64,000 nt of DNA from the NCBI GenBank assembly GCA_019359015.1, contig JAHHID010000036.1, forward strand, positions 1 through 64,000, in the 5' to 3' direction. Positions 7,155 through 16,045 of this stretch are shown here, piece by piece (position 1 is the first letter of the stretch; each line of letters opens with the position of its first letter). The notes under the pieces were generated by a model. It was not told where the DNA came from. It did not search any database and saw nothing but the letters and a program-made list of their open reading frames with translations. This DNA comes from Spirirestis rafaelensis WJT71-NPBG6 (lineage in GTDB: Bacteria > Cyanobacteriota > Cyanobacteriia > Cyanobacteriales > Nostocaceae). The translations under genes were made by a program, and so were the position numbers.

Positions 7155-9194
7155 TTATTCCCCTTGCTGTAACGACAGTGGAAGGGTGAAATAGAAGGTA
7201 CTGCCTTCACCTAAAACGCTTTCAACCCAAATTTTTCCGCCATGCTGCTGCACAATAGTGCGACATATAGCTAGCCCAAGTCCAGTACCTCCTTGATTGC
7301 GAGAGTCTGAAGCATCAACTTGCTCAAACCTGCCAAAAATACTTTCTAGTTTATCACCAGGAATACCTCGCCCTTGGTCTTTGACTTTGAATAAGAGATA
7401 GGGAGTGGGGAGAGGGGAGTGGGGGGGAGTGGGGGAGGGGGAGAGTGGGGGAGTGGGGGACAAGGGAGACAAGGTAGCTATTTTCTCCTTGTCGCGTTGA
7501 ACTTCTGCACTAAGAATAACAGTACTGCTCGAAGGCGAAAATTTAACGGCGTTTCCTAGTAGATTGACAAGAGTTTGAATGATGCGATCGCGATCGGCAC
7601 ATATCTCAACAGATAGGGGAAAAACTGTTAGGGTGATGTTGGCTTCTTCGGCAAGGGATTGCACAGCGTCTATTGCTTGCTGCATTAACGTAGCAGCATT
7701 ACATGGATGCTTTGCCAATACAATTTTGCCTGATTCGAGTCGCTCTAAATCAAGAACTTGATTGACTAAACGTACTAAGCGTTCGGTGTCAAGGGTAGCA
7801 ATTTCTAACATGCGTCGCGCTTTTTGCGGTTGGTTGTCGAGTCGTCCGGAAGCGAGCAATCCTAAAGAGCCACGAATCGAAGCTAATGGTGTTCGCAATT
7901 CGTGGCTGACAATTGAAAGAAATTCGTTTTTCATTTTTTCTATGGCTCGCATTTCGGTGATGTCTTCAATGGTTCCGACATGACCGATTAATTCTTTTTG
8001 GTCAGAAAAAATGGGAGCTGTTTTCAGCCGACAAAAACGTATGCTTCCGTCTCGATGGACAGAACGTAGTTCGCCAATAAATTCTTGATTTGCTGTTACT
8101 GCTTGTAACCAGCGAGAAAAATAAAGCTGACGATCCTCTGGGTGAACGAATTTGATCCAGCCATGTCCTAAAGCTTCTTCAAAGGTGTAACCGCAAATTG
8201 CTTGAGCGCGAGGATTGGTGTAGATACATCGTCCTTGGGGATTTACTCGAAAAATGCCGACTGGGGAAGCTTCGCTGAGAACGCGGAATTCGTCTTCGCA
8301 CCAGCGTAAGGCTGATAATGCAAGTTTGCGTTCGCGTAGTGCGGCAACGCGTTCACGAAGTGTGCCGCAGGTATCGCTTATGTCCCGTCCTTCGGAAATT
8401 AATAATACTACTTTGCCGCTTTCATCTAAAAGAGGTTTGAGGGAAAAGTCAATTGTTCGCACTATCCCGGACGCACCGATTATATCTACTTCGTAGCGAA
8501 CAAATTCGCCTTTTGCGGCTTGAGCGATACCTTCGGCACACTGCGTGATCGCGCTTTTTAATTGCGTTTGTGTTTCCTCGGAAATTGTCCACCACTGCGC
8601 TTGCCAAAATGGATACCCAACTACATCTGTTGGTTGCAATCCGCCAAAATTCAGTGCTGTTTGATTAGCTTCTAAAAGTGTACCATCCAGTTTTAAAAGC
8701 CACATAAATTGAAATGTTTGGTCAAAGATAGCGCGAAATCGTCTTTCACTTTCTTGCAATGCGACTTCTGTTTGTTTGCGGTCGGTGATATCCTGAATTT
8801 GAGCGACAAAGTAGGATGGTTCACCTTGAGCATCCTGCACTAAAGATACACTCATTAATATCCAAATGATGTGCCCTAGTTTGTGATGGTAGCTTTTTTC
8901 TAGTTGAAAACTGCGAATTGAGCCGGATAGCAGTTGCTTGATGTTGCGAGCAAACTGAAAGTGATTGTTTTGTGAAGCGTAGACGCTCTGCGTCTTGTCG
9001 CTAGACATCGCCTGATAAGTTGTCGCTAGCAGTTCTGATTTTGAGTAACTGAGAATTTCACATAAAGCAGGATTAACTCTCAGCCAACGACCATCTAATC
9101 CTACCAGTGCCATGCCAATAGCTGCGTGGTCAAAGGCACTGCGAAACCGCTCTTCGCTTTCCCTTAATGCTTCTTTTGCTTCTCTGGTGTGCAT
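7155..9194 (-). CDS. PAS-PAS-PAS histidine kinase with repeat insertion
   Basis: A 679-aa soluble kinase. Three PAS domains (about residues 12-145, 146-270 and 300-415) begin 'ESEERFRSAFDHAAIGMAL', 'ESERRFRAIFDQTFQFMWL' and 'DEFRVLSEASPVGIFRV'. PAC ends are visible, e.g. 'YFVAQIQDITDRKQ'. HisKA has the H-box 'FLSIVSHELRTPLASIRGS' (about 428). The HATPase has N-box 'NLLGNAVKFSP', G1 'VKDQGRGIPG' and G2 'GTGLGLAICRTIV'. Between N and G1 boxes lies a Pro/Ser/Thr/Leu run encoded by short tandem repeats. The N-terminus begins inside a typical inter-PAS linker (TREAKEALRESEERF), so the protein may have lost an upstream domain. Confidence 0.9.
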   Translation of the reverse strand: MHTREAKEALRESEERFRSAFDHAAIGMALVGLDGRWLRVNPALCEILSYSKSELLATTYQAMSSDKTQSVYASQNNHFQFARNIKQLLSGSIRSFQLEKSYHHKLGHIIWILMSVSLVQDAQGEPSYFVAQIQDITDRKQTEVALQESERRFRAIFDQTFQFMWLLKLDGTLLEANQTALNFGGLQPTDVVGYPFWQAQWWTISEETQTQLKSAITQCAEGIAQAAKGEFVRYEVDIIGASGIVRTIDFSLKPLLDESGKVVLLISEGRDISDTCGTLRERVAALRERKLALSALRWCEDEFRVLSEASPVGIFRVNPQGRCIYTNPRAQAICGYTFEEALGHGWIKFVHPEDRQLYFSRWLQAVTANQEFIGELRSVHRDGSIRFCRLKTAPIFSDQKELIGHVGTIEDITEMRAIEKMKNEFLSIVSHELRTPLASIRGSLGLLASGRLDNQPQKARRMLEIATLDTERLVRLVNQVLDLERLESGKIVLAKHPCNAATLMQQAIDAVQSLAEEANITLTVFPLSVEICADRDRIIQTLVNLLGNAVKFSPSSSTVILSAEVQRDKEKIATLSPLSPTPPLSPSPTPPHSPLPTPYLLFKVKDQGRGIPGDKLESIFGRFEQVDASDSRNQGGTGLGLAICRTIVQQHGGKIWVESVLGEGSTFYFTLPLSLQQGE
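7396..7460. repeat. G-rich tandem repeat inside the kinase gene
   Basis: A run of GGGAGTGGGG-like units, of the kind found between genes elsewhere in this window, lies in frame inside the HATPase-coding part. It encodes about 25 residues rich in Pro, Ser and Thr (LSPLSPTPPLSPSPTPPHS). Reading frame is kept. Confidence 0.8.
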
Positions 9195-9479
9195 TTATTT
9201 TACATGCAATACTTCTGACTCCTGACTTCCGACTCCCGACTCCTGACTCCTAACTCCCGACTCCTAACTTCTGACTCCTAACTCCTAACTCCTGACTCCT
9301 AACTCCTAACTCCCGACTTTTGACTTCTAACTCCCAACTCCCGACTTCTGACTCCCGACTCCTGACTCCCGACTCCTAACTCCCGACTCCTGACTCCTAA
9401 CTCCTAACTCCTGACTGCTGACTCCCGACTCCTGACTTCTGACTCCCGACTCCTAACTCCTGAATTCTGATTTTATTTT
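9195..9479. repeat. 285-bp array of degenerate CTCCTAA/CTCCCGA units
   Basis: Nearly the whole gap between the phytochrome response regulator and the triple-PAS kinase is made of imperfect 7-8 bp units (ACTCCTGA, ACTCCTAA, ACTCCCGA), about 35 of them. There is no ORF and no visible promoter in it. It is one of the longest short-tandem-repeat runs in the window. Confidence 0.85.
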
Positions 9480-9935
9480 TTACACGTTTTCAGTATCAGG
9501 TAGACTAATTACTTCAAACCAGTACTTACTAAAAATTTCGATTGTCATTTTCAATTTATGGGCATCGATTGGTTTGAGAATATAACTATTTACACCATAT
9601 TCATAACAAGCTTCAATATCTTTGGGATTTGACGATGTAGAAAATACCACTACAGGAATAATTTTCAGACTATCATCCTGCTTCAATTGGTGTAGAATTT
9701 CTCGCCCATCTGTACCTGGCAAATTGAGGTCGAGTAAAATTAAAGATGGACGGGGTGCTGTTTTCTTATCTACATATTTGCCAGTATGATAGAGAAAGTC
9801 TAAAGCATCATCGCCATCAGTACAACGTTCAACTCTGTGAGGAAGAGATGCACTCTTCATCATGCGTTGTAAAGCAACAAAATCTTCATCGCTATCTTCA
9901 ATAACCAATAATGTTGGAGTTTGGTGTCCTAACAT
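9480..9935 (-). CDS. Phytochrome-associated response regulator (Rcp-type)
   Basis: 151 aa, a single receiver domain of the Rcp1 family. It has 'LLVIEDSDEDFVALQRMM' (acidic pocket), phospho-acceptor Asp in 'LILLDLNLPGTDGREIL' (about 70), 'VVVFSTSSNPKDIEACYEYGVNSYILKPID' with the conserved Ser/Thr and Lys, and a C-terminal helix extension typical of dimeric Rcp proteins. It lies 13 nt downstream of the phytochrome kinase on the same strand. It is therefore almost certainly the kinase's cognate phospho-acceptor, made from one transcript. Confidence 0.93.
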   Translation of the reverse strand: MLGHQTPTLLVIEDSDEDFVALQRMMKSASLPHRVERCTDGDDALDFLYHTGKYVDKKTAPRPSLILLDLNLPGTDGREILHQLKQDDSLKIIPVVVFSTSSNPKDIEACYEYGVNSYILKPIDAHKLKMTIEIFSKYWFEVISLPDTENV

Positions 9936-9948
9936 TTACTTACTTACC

Positions 9949-12195
9949 TCAACTTGGTAATGTGAAATAGAAAGTGCTACCTTCCCCATAAGTAGATTCT
10001 ACCCAAATTTTGCCACCGTGACGCTCGACAATTTTTTTGGCAATAGTTAAGCCTGCACCTGTACCACCACCATATTGACTTGCTGCGTGCAGACGTTTGA
10101 AAATGCGAAAAATATTATCTAGATGTTTTTCCCTAATTCCTATACCATTGTCTCGCACATAAAAAGTGATTGTGGATTGGTTTGTTGCTTCTTGTTGCTC
10201 TAAAAAGCCAATTTCTACTAATTTATTTGCTTTATCGTTGTATTTAATTGCGTTGCTAATTAAATTAGTAAATACTTCACTTATTTGAATGCGATCGCAT
10301 TTAATATCCGGTAATCGTTGGCAAATGTGAATATCTACATTATTAGTCTCTTTTAAACCAATTTTTAATACTTCTATGACACTTTCTACTAATTCGTGCA
10401 AGTTTGTCCCTCGCATTACAAGTTCGACTCGTCCTAAACGAGAAAAATGCAACAGAGAATTAATCAAATTTTCCATTCGCTGAGTCAGACGCACCAGAGT
10501 TTGCAGTTTTGCAATTCCATCTTCATTCAGCGAATCAGCGTAATCTTCAATGAGAAATGTTGAGTAGTTGTGAATTCCCCGTAGCGGTTCTTTTAAATCA
10601 TGAGAAGCAATGTAAGCAAAAGCATCTAATTCGCTGTTCCTGCGTTCTAATTCGATATTAATTTTTGCTAGTTCATCCGCTTTTTTTAGTACCATTCCTA
10701 CAATTGCGCTTTTGAGTTCTAAAGCACCATCAATTTCACATTGTCTCCAAGGTAAAGATTTAAATCGTACTGTTTCTTGCCACATTTCAAAGGATTTACG
10801 TGGTGACAGATGCAAACTACCATTTTCGTCAACTTCCACTGGTTTGTTAGGATTTCCCCCCCATTTTACAGTTTCAATAACTTCTGGACGAAACCACAAA
10901 ATCCAATGTTTTTGAGTTTTGGCAATCGCAAGTGCTAGCATTCCACCCGCAACATTTTGAAAATTTTCTGATGCTGGGTAAAGTTTTGCTAATGAATCTG
11001 TAGAAAAAACGTTATCGCTCTTAATATTCGCTGTTAACCAGCCTATTAAATCTTGAATATCTGCTTCTTTAGGCGTTTTACCAAATAATAGCAATTCTTG
11101 ATTCAAGCAGACAGCAACACCTTGAGCGCTGGCTAATTCTAATAATTCATTTTTCTGCTCAATTAAAGTATGCCCTAAATTTGTGGTTTGAGAAATAGCC
11201 TCAACCAACTTTGATTGAATTGTCTTAAGTTGAAGTTTGTAATCTAAATCTTCATTTTCTTCTTTAGTCCCAATGTCTAAAGACATAACATGTCCCAAAA
11301 ATTCGCAGACAGTGCGGATATAATAGGGTACATATTTAGGTGTATTATGATGGCAGGCAATCAATCCCCATAATTTTTTATTTTTAATTAAAGAAATTGA
11401 CATAGAAGCACTAACGCCCATATTCTGCAAATATTCAATATGTATGGGAGAAACACTCCTCAAAACTGAGTAACTTAAATCTATAGGTTCATTATTAATT
11501 GGACTATGAGTAGGAATCAGTTCTACAGGTTGATAATTAACATCAGGAATTAACCGTAACCAATTAAAAATATATAATTGCTTTGCTTGTTTGGGAATAT
11601 CTGATGCAGGATAGTGTAAACTCAAATAAGAAGCCAAATCATTTAATTTATCTTCGGCTATGACCTTACCAGCGCCTTCCGCATCAAAGCGATAGATCAT
11701 AACTCGGTCAAATCCTGTAATTTTTCGCACCTGTTTGGCTAAAACTTGACACAATTCTTGTAAAGTAAGTGTATCTTGTATTTTTTGTATAGGATTTTTT
11801 ACTAATTGATAAAAGCTAAAAAAGTCTTGAGAATTTTGTGATGTGACAGGCAATAATTCGAGAATTATATTATTTTTATAATTATGTATAATTCCATCAA
11901 ATAACAAAGTATTGTTTTGGTTTTTAAAAGATATTTTGAGAGCATTTACGCTTTCAAAGTCGTTAGATAAACATTGTTCAATAGCATAAATTTGCTCTGC
12001 ATCTATTAATTTTTGAAGTTGTTTACTTAACAATTCTTCTGGATGTATTCCAATCAAATCAAAACTATTTTTGCTAACTTGTAAAATAGTAAAATCTGAT
12101 TCTTTTAAAACAAAGAGAAGACCATGTGGTTGAATTAAACCAGGAATGTGAATTTCTTCGCGATCGCAATTAGTTAAATCTACATTTGTTTGCAT
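9949..12195 (-). CDS. Bacteriophytochrome-type (biliverdin-binding) histidine kinase, CphB-like
   Basis: 748 aa with PAS (about 15-115), GAF (140-310), PHY (320-500) and kinase (505-748). The GAF holds the phytochrome motif 'HYPASDIPKQAK'. At the usual phycocyanobilin-cysteine position the sequence is 'SVSPIHIEYLQNMGV': Ile stands where plant-type phytochromes have Cys. A Cys instead sits at residue 10 in 'LTNCDREEIHIPG', the biliverdin attachment site of bacteriophytochromes. The PHY tongue has 'SPRKSFEMW'. H-box is 'ASHDLKEPLRG', and G2 is 'GGGTGAGLTIAKKIVERHGG'. It should be a red/far-red light sensor kinase, shifted red. It matches the CphB/AphB class, paired with the downstream Rcp. Confidence 0.93.
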   Translation of the reverse strand: MQTNVDLTNCDREEIHIPGLIQPHGLLFVLKESDFTILQVSKNSFDLIGIHPEELLSKQLQKLIDAEQIYAIEQCLSNDFESVNALKISFKNQNNTLLFDGIIHNYKNNIILELLPVTSQNSQDFFSFYQLVKNPIQKIQDTLTLQELCQVLAKQVRKITGFDRVMIYRFDAEGAGKVIAEDKLNDLASYLSLHYPASDIPKQAKQLYIFNWLRLIPDVNYQPVELIPTHSPINNEPIDLSYSVLRSVSPIHIEYLQNMGVSASMSISLIKNKKLWGLIACHHNTPKYVPYYIRTVCEFLGHVMSLDIGTKEENEDLDYKLQLKTIQSKLVEAISQTTNLGHTLIEQKNELLELASAQGVAVCLNQELLLFGKTPKEADIQDLIGWLTANIKSDNVFSTDSLAKLYPASENFQNVAGGMLALAIAKTQKHWILWFRPEVIETVKWGGNPNKPVEVDENGSLHLSPRKSFEMWQETVRFKSLPWRQCEIDGALELKSAIVGMVLKKADELAKINIELERRNSELDAFAYIASHDLKEPLRGIHNYSTFLIEDYADSLNEDGIAKLQTLVRLTQRMENLINSLLHFSRLGRVELVMRGTNLHELVESVIEVLKIGLKETNNVDIHICQRLPDIKCDRIQISEVFTNLISNAIKYNDKANKLVEIGFLEQQEATNQSTITFYVRDNGIGIREKHLDNIFRIFKRLHAASQYGGGTGAGLTIAKKIVERHGGKIWVESTYGEGSTFYFTLPS

Positions 12196-12595
12196 AATAA
12201 TTACATTTTCAAGTATTATTAATTTTTTGCTCTTTAATTGAAGTAGTCATTAGTATAGCGTTCCTAAATGAATTGTGGCTACCTAGATTGCAATGTAGAG
12301 ACGTTTGCTGAAACGTCTCTACAGTAAATTTTACGCTTTTATTTATGATGGTATACCTATTGGATCTTAGGAAAATACTTTATTCCAGCGCCAATCGAAG
12401 CATGATTAATTTTTAATTAACAATTAATAATATATAAATAATATCACTACCGAGTGCTGAGAGCAGAGTAAGAGTGGTGATTGTTGAGCGTTGAGTGTTG
12501 AGTTAAATTTAAAAGTCAAAATTTAAAACTCAGGACTCAGAACTCAAGATTTCTAAAGTTTCTCCGGCTCGGAACTCAGGACTCAAAAGTTTCTC
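12196..12595. other. Intergenic region upstream of the phytochrome gene
   Basis: 400 bp, AT-rich, without a gene. It should contain the phytochrome promoter. A perfect 12-bp inverted repeat, GTAGAGACGTTT (12295-12306) and AAACGTCTCTAC (12311-12322), belongs to the dispersed GTAGAGACG palindrome family. From about 12450 to 12590 there are degenerate repeats of the ACTCAGGACTCA type. Confidence 0.5.
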
Positions 12596-14428
12596 TTACC
12601 ACAGTTGTATCCGTTTTAAACGGCTGATAATCCGGGTAATAAGTTCTGGTTCCACAATCGGTTTACCTACATAATCATCTGCACCTGCGGCAAATACTTG
12701 ACGTATGGTATCAGCATTTGTGTCAGATGTCAGTACTACGATAGGTAAATCTCCCCAATGAGGATCTTGACGTACTACTTGGCAAAGGTCAATACCGCTG
12801 AACGTAGGCATAGAAGCGTCTAAAATTAGTAGGTCGGGAACTGTAGTAGTTAGCACTTCCCAGAAATATTGGGGATCTTCTAAGGTTGTGACATCAAGTC
12901 CCCAAGGTTGTAGTAAATCGCTCAAAGTTGTCAGTACTTGGGAATCATCATCCACGATTAGAACTCTGGCTTCGTTCACCGTAGCTTGATTCAGTATCTG
13001 GGTGACAGCTTTGAGGATTTGCTCTGGGGCTATGGGCTTGTGTAAAAAGGCACGAGCGCCTAAACGAGCTACTTCTACTCGGTCAAGCAAGCTACCCCTT
13101 ATGGTCAAAACTAACACCGGGATTGAAGATTTACTTTGTGCTAATTCAGTCAGTAGCGTGAGTCCATTCTCATTGGTGTTAGCAAAAATCAGATTGAGCA
13201 AAATTGCGTCCGGGGGATTTTGAGCGATCGCTTCTCTACCAGCAGCCAAAGAATTCGCAACTACTAAGCGCAAATTTAAAGCGATCGCCGATTGCATGAT
13301 TTGTTCAACTAATAAGCGATCGTCATCAATTATCAGTATTACAGCAGATTGTTCCAAAACAGGGACAACAGCACTTAGAGTTGGTGTCTTTTCTAGTTCT
13401 TGTTGTAACAAACTAACTAGTTGCTGTAGTTGTGTTGATTGTTGTCCAATTGCTTCAGTTTCGAGCAACTCTTCAATCTCGCGTGCTAATCTGGAACCTT
13501 CATTAAAGCCAAAAGAACCCAGTGAACCTGCCATTTTATGAGCTTCTAGCTTGGCTGCGTGTTGGATTTGCTCGTTTAGGGTGTCTGTCATCAAAGCAGC
13601 AACCACCTGCTCAAATAATGCCAACTGACTAGTAAAGCTCTCCTTGTTGCGCTGCCAAATATTGTTAACAGATTCTATCACCATATTTTCAGCCTGTTGC
13701 CTGTCCGCATCACTAGAAGATAATGACCGCTCAGGTGCAGGTGTCCGTTGATCTGGTGGAGGTAAAAGCCGATATCCTAAGCCGTAGATTGTTTCAATTA
13801 AATCAGCAGTCATTCCTGCTGCTTTTAATTTTTGGCGAAGTTTTTTGATATGAGTTGTCACCGCATCCTCACCCGGATACTCGGCAATAGACCAAAGACG
13901 GTCTAAAATCATACTCCGGCTAAATATACGTTGCGGGTTTCGCAAGAAGAGCTGTAATAAACGATATTCTGTTGCTGTAAGTCGTAAAAGCCTCCCTTCA
14001 TAAATAACTTTGCTGCTGCTAGTATCAAGTTGCAGCTTTCCCCAAATGAGTACGGTAGCCAAAATATTACTTCCTCGTCGCAATAAAGCGCGAACGCGGG
14101 CAATTAGTTCTGACACGTCAAAAGGTTTGACCATGTAATCATCTGCACCTGCATCTAAACCCATCACCTTATCAGTGCTGCTATCTTTGACAGTTAATAG
14201 CAAAATCGGCATTTGATAACCGCTAGCTCGCAATTGACGACAAAGACTAATGCCATCCAGCCCAGGCAAAATTATATCGAGGATGATCAGGTCATATGCA
14301 AAGGTTCGCACTAGTTGCAAAGCTGTTTGACTCTCAGCGATCGTATCAACTATGTAATTATGGGATCTAAGCACTTCTGACACCATCGAAGCAGTACGCT
14401 GATCGTCCTCCACTACTAGAATTTTCAT
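12596..14428 (-). CDS. Multi-receiver regulator REC-wHTH-Hpt-REC-REC
   Basis: 610 aa from the ATG that follows GGAG by 6 nt (an upstream in-frame ATG at 14443 overlaps that site). Domain order: an OmpR-type receiver (1-118; Asp in 'LIILDIILPGLDG') and a winged-helix DNA-binding domain (125-220; 'LTATEYRLLQLFLRNPQRIFSRSMILDRLW'). Then a histidine phosphotransfer domain (about 255-340; 'AAKLEAHKMAGSLGSFGF') and two more receivers (about 365-480 and 490-605; Asp in 'LLNLIF' context and 'LLILDASMPTFSGIDL'). In the second receiver the usual Asp position reads 'AILLNLIFANTNE', so Asn replaces Asp and it may not be phosphorylated. It can both relay phosphate and bind DNA. Confidence 0.9.
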   Translation of the reverse strand: MKILVVEDDQRTASMVSEVLRSHNYIVDTIAESQTALQLVRTFAYDLIILDIILPGLDGISLCRQLRASGYQMPILLLTVKDSSTDKVMGLDAGADDYMVKPFDVSELIARVRALLRRGSNILATVLIWGKLQLDTSSSKVIYEGRLLRLTATEYRLLQLFLRNPQRIFSRSMILDRLWSIAEYPGEDAVTTHIKKLRQKLKAAGMTADLIETIYGLGYRLLPPPDQRTPAPERSLSSSDADRQQAENMVIESVNNIWQRNKESFTSQLALFEQVVAALMTDTLNEQIQHAAKLEAHKMAGSLGSFGFNEGSRLAREIEELLETEAIGQQSTQLQQLVSLLQQELEKTPTLSAVVPVLEQSAVILIIDDDRLLVEQIMQSAIALNLRLVVANSLAAGREAIAQNPPDAILLNLIFANTNENGLTLLTELAQSKSSIPVLVLTIRGSLLDRVEVARLGARAFLHKPIAPEQILKAVTQILNQATVNEARVLIVDDDSQVLTTLSDLLQPWGLDVTTLEDPQYFWEVLTTTVPDLLILDASMPTFSGIDLCQVVRQDPHWGDLPIVVLTSDTNADTIRQVFAAGADDYVGKPIVEPELITRIISRLKRIQLW

Positions 14429-14472
14429 GTCATACTCCGTCATAGCCGAGTATTAACTCATTTGCTGGACTG

Positions 14473-15003
14473 TTAATTTTGATAAAGCGCCAAAGCGGAA
14501 AATTGAGGGAAAGTGAAATAAAGCGATCGCAAAGCGTGTCGCAGACAAGCTGACGCAACACAAGCGCGGCAAGGCGATCGCAAATTTTCATAACTAAAGT
14601 AAGGATAATAAGTAGAAGCGAGTTGCTTACTCTTACCCTGTAGCGTTACCCTTTCTCTCTCGAAATCCCCGTCAAGAGTCCCTGTTATCAGGCAAACCGC
14701 AATTTCATGGCACTTTTGAGCTAATGACTGAATCGCTAGTAAAGCTTCTGGGATGATTGCAAATAACAGAGGCTTATTAGGGAAAACAACCAGATGAAAG
14801 TACCACCAATAGGCAATATTTTTCATTAGTCCTAAATGCTGAAAAGCAAGTCGCGTACTCTGGCTTCTCAGGATTTTTAACTCAGGACTTTGCTTTATAA
14901 TCTTAGCGATCTCTAACTGGGTGCTGCTATTCACCCGCAGAGACAAAAGTAGTCTCTGCAATTTAGTAGAGTTTTTGGCAACTGATACACGTAAGCTACT
15001 CAT
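14473..15003 (-). CDS. Hypothetical protein
   Basis: 176 aa of unknown function. AAGAGG lies 8 nt before the ATG. The middle has a hydrophobic stretch (residues 64-95, 'YWWYFHLVVFPNKPLLFAIIPEALLAI') and 'CHEIAVCLITGTLDGDFERERVTLQGKS'. The C-terminal 35 residues are encoded by a HIP1-rich dispersed-repeat stretch (14520-14585), so that tail may be a repeat-derived extension. It is the first gene of the leftward signalling cluster, 44 nt before the multi-receiver regulator, so co-transcription is possible. No family recognised. Confidence 0.6.
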   Translation of the reverse strand: MSSLRVSVAKNSTKLQRLLLSLRVNSSTQLEIAKIIKQSPELKILRSQSTRLAFQHLGLMKNIAYWWYFHLVVFPNKPLLFAIIPEALLAIQSLAQKCHEIAVCLITGTLDGDFERERVTLQGKSKQLASTYYPYFSYENLRSPCRACVASACLRHALRSLYFTFPQFSALALYQN

Positions 15004-15368
15004 ACAAAACCTCTTACTTTAGTAAGTTGTCATTTCACGCAAGCTAGAGGATAAAAATGAGGAAATGATGAAGAGTGGAAGATAAAGCTTGAGATTGTCT
15101 GCAAAAATTTTTATATAAGCTATAAAGCCCAGATTGTCACCGAAAAATGCGATAATATACAGCATTTATCTGCTTCATCGGAATGTGCGATGATTTGAGC
15201 ATTGGGCAATTTTGTTGAGGGGTAAAGGTTAAAGGGTAAAGGGGAAAGGAATTAATTCTTCTTCTCCCTCATCTTCCCCTGCTCCCCCTGCTCCCCTTCC
15301 TTGACAAAACTGGGAAAAGCATCGTAAATTATTTAATAACGAGCGTTCGATATATTTTTTTCCGATTA
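15004..15368. other. Divergent intergenic region before the TetR gene
   Basis: 365 bp between the leftward hypothetical gene and the rightward TetR gene. A GGTAAAGGGG/CCCCTGCTCC repeat run occupies about 15220-15300. The sequence ATAACGAGCGTTCGATAT near 15335-15352 is partly palindromic and sits where an autoregulatory TetR operator would lie, but this is only a guess. No gene seen. Confidence 0.4.
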
Positions 15369-15944
15369 ATGCCGAAGATTGTTGATCATGACCAATATCG
15401 CAAAGAACTACTTAGCAAATGCTTTGATTTATTTGCCGAGAAAGGCTATGGCTCGATTACCATGCGCCAAATTGCCGAAGGCTTAAAGGTTTCTACTGGC
15501 ACGCTGTATCATTACTTTCCCAGCAAGCAAGCTTTATTTGAGCAATTGATGGAGGAAATATGTCAACAAGATGTGTCGATGGCAATGGCTGAGTTGTCAG
15601 GAACGCAAACGCTGCCAGAACAGCTAGAAATTATTGGGAAATTCCTAATAAAAAAAGAGGATTATTTGATTAAATGGACTTATTTATTAGTTGATTTTTG
15701 TCAGCATCAAAACGCTCAGGGAATGGAAAATGTTGACGCATTTAATCGGATAAATGAGAGATATAAGCAAGCAATATATGATGTTTTAGGTATTCAAGAT
15801 CCAGTAATTGCCGCCTTTATATACTCGTTTTTTGATGGCTTAATCTTTGAGCGTCTATTGAATAACGAGATGGTTTCGATTCCCGAACAATGCGCTTTAT
15901 TGGGCAAAATGCTAACGGCATATTTAGAGAAAGAAAATAGCTAG
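15369..15944 (+). CDS. TetR/AcrR-family transcriptional regulator
   Basis: 191 aa. The N-terminal helix-turn-helix (about residues 10-55) reads 'RKELLSKCFDLFAEKGYGSITMRQIAEGLKVSTGTLYHYFPSKQ', a textbook TetR DNA-binding domain. The rest is an all-helical ligand-binding and dimerisation region. It is directly upstream of, and co-oriented with, the devB/DUF2834/devC/devA-like exporter genes. It therefore probably represses them and itself, released by the substrate of the pump. A small hairpin follows the stop, so read-through into devB is possible but uncertain. Confidence 0.92.
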   Translation: MPKIVDHDQYRKELLSKCFDLFAEKGYGSITMRQIAEGLKVSTGTLYHYFPSKQALFEQLMEEICQQDVSMAMAELSGTQTLPEQLEIIGKFLIKKEDYLIKWTYLLVDFCQHQNAQGMENVDAFNRINERYKQAIYDVLGIQDPVIAAFIYSFFDGLIFERLLNNEMVSIPEQCALLGKMLTAYLEKENS

Positions 15945-15951
15945 GAGTTGT

Positions 15952-15978
15952 AGAGACGCGATGAATCGCGTCTGTACG
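15952..15978. repeat. Dispersed palindrome, TAGAGACGCGAT type
   Basis: ACGCGAT and ATCGCGT with flanking GTAGAG/CTGTAC form a hairpin between the TetR gene and the devB-like gene. Related copies occur near 12295, 26830, 39295 and 59797. It may act as a weak terminator, or only be a dispersed repeat. Confidence 0.6.
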
Positions 15979-16045
15979 AAAGCCAGAATTCGGTTTAACC
16001 TGGGAACGAGAAACGAGAAATAAACTAGTTGAACAGGGAAAAATT

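Noticed and set aside
9195-9479. The 285-bp ACTCCTAA run as a second CRISPR array
   Set aside because: The units are 7-8 bp, degenerate and lack spacers, so it is a short tandem repeat.
14520-14585. HIP1-rich stretch as a separate mobile element
   Set aside because: It is only about 65 bp, lies inside the hypothetical gene frame, and no terminal repeats or target duplication were seen.
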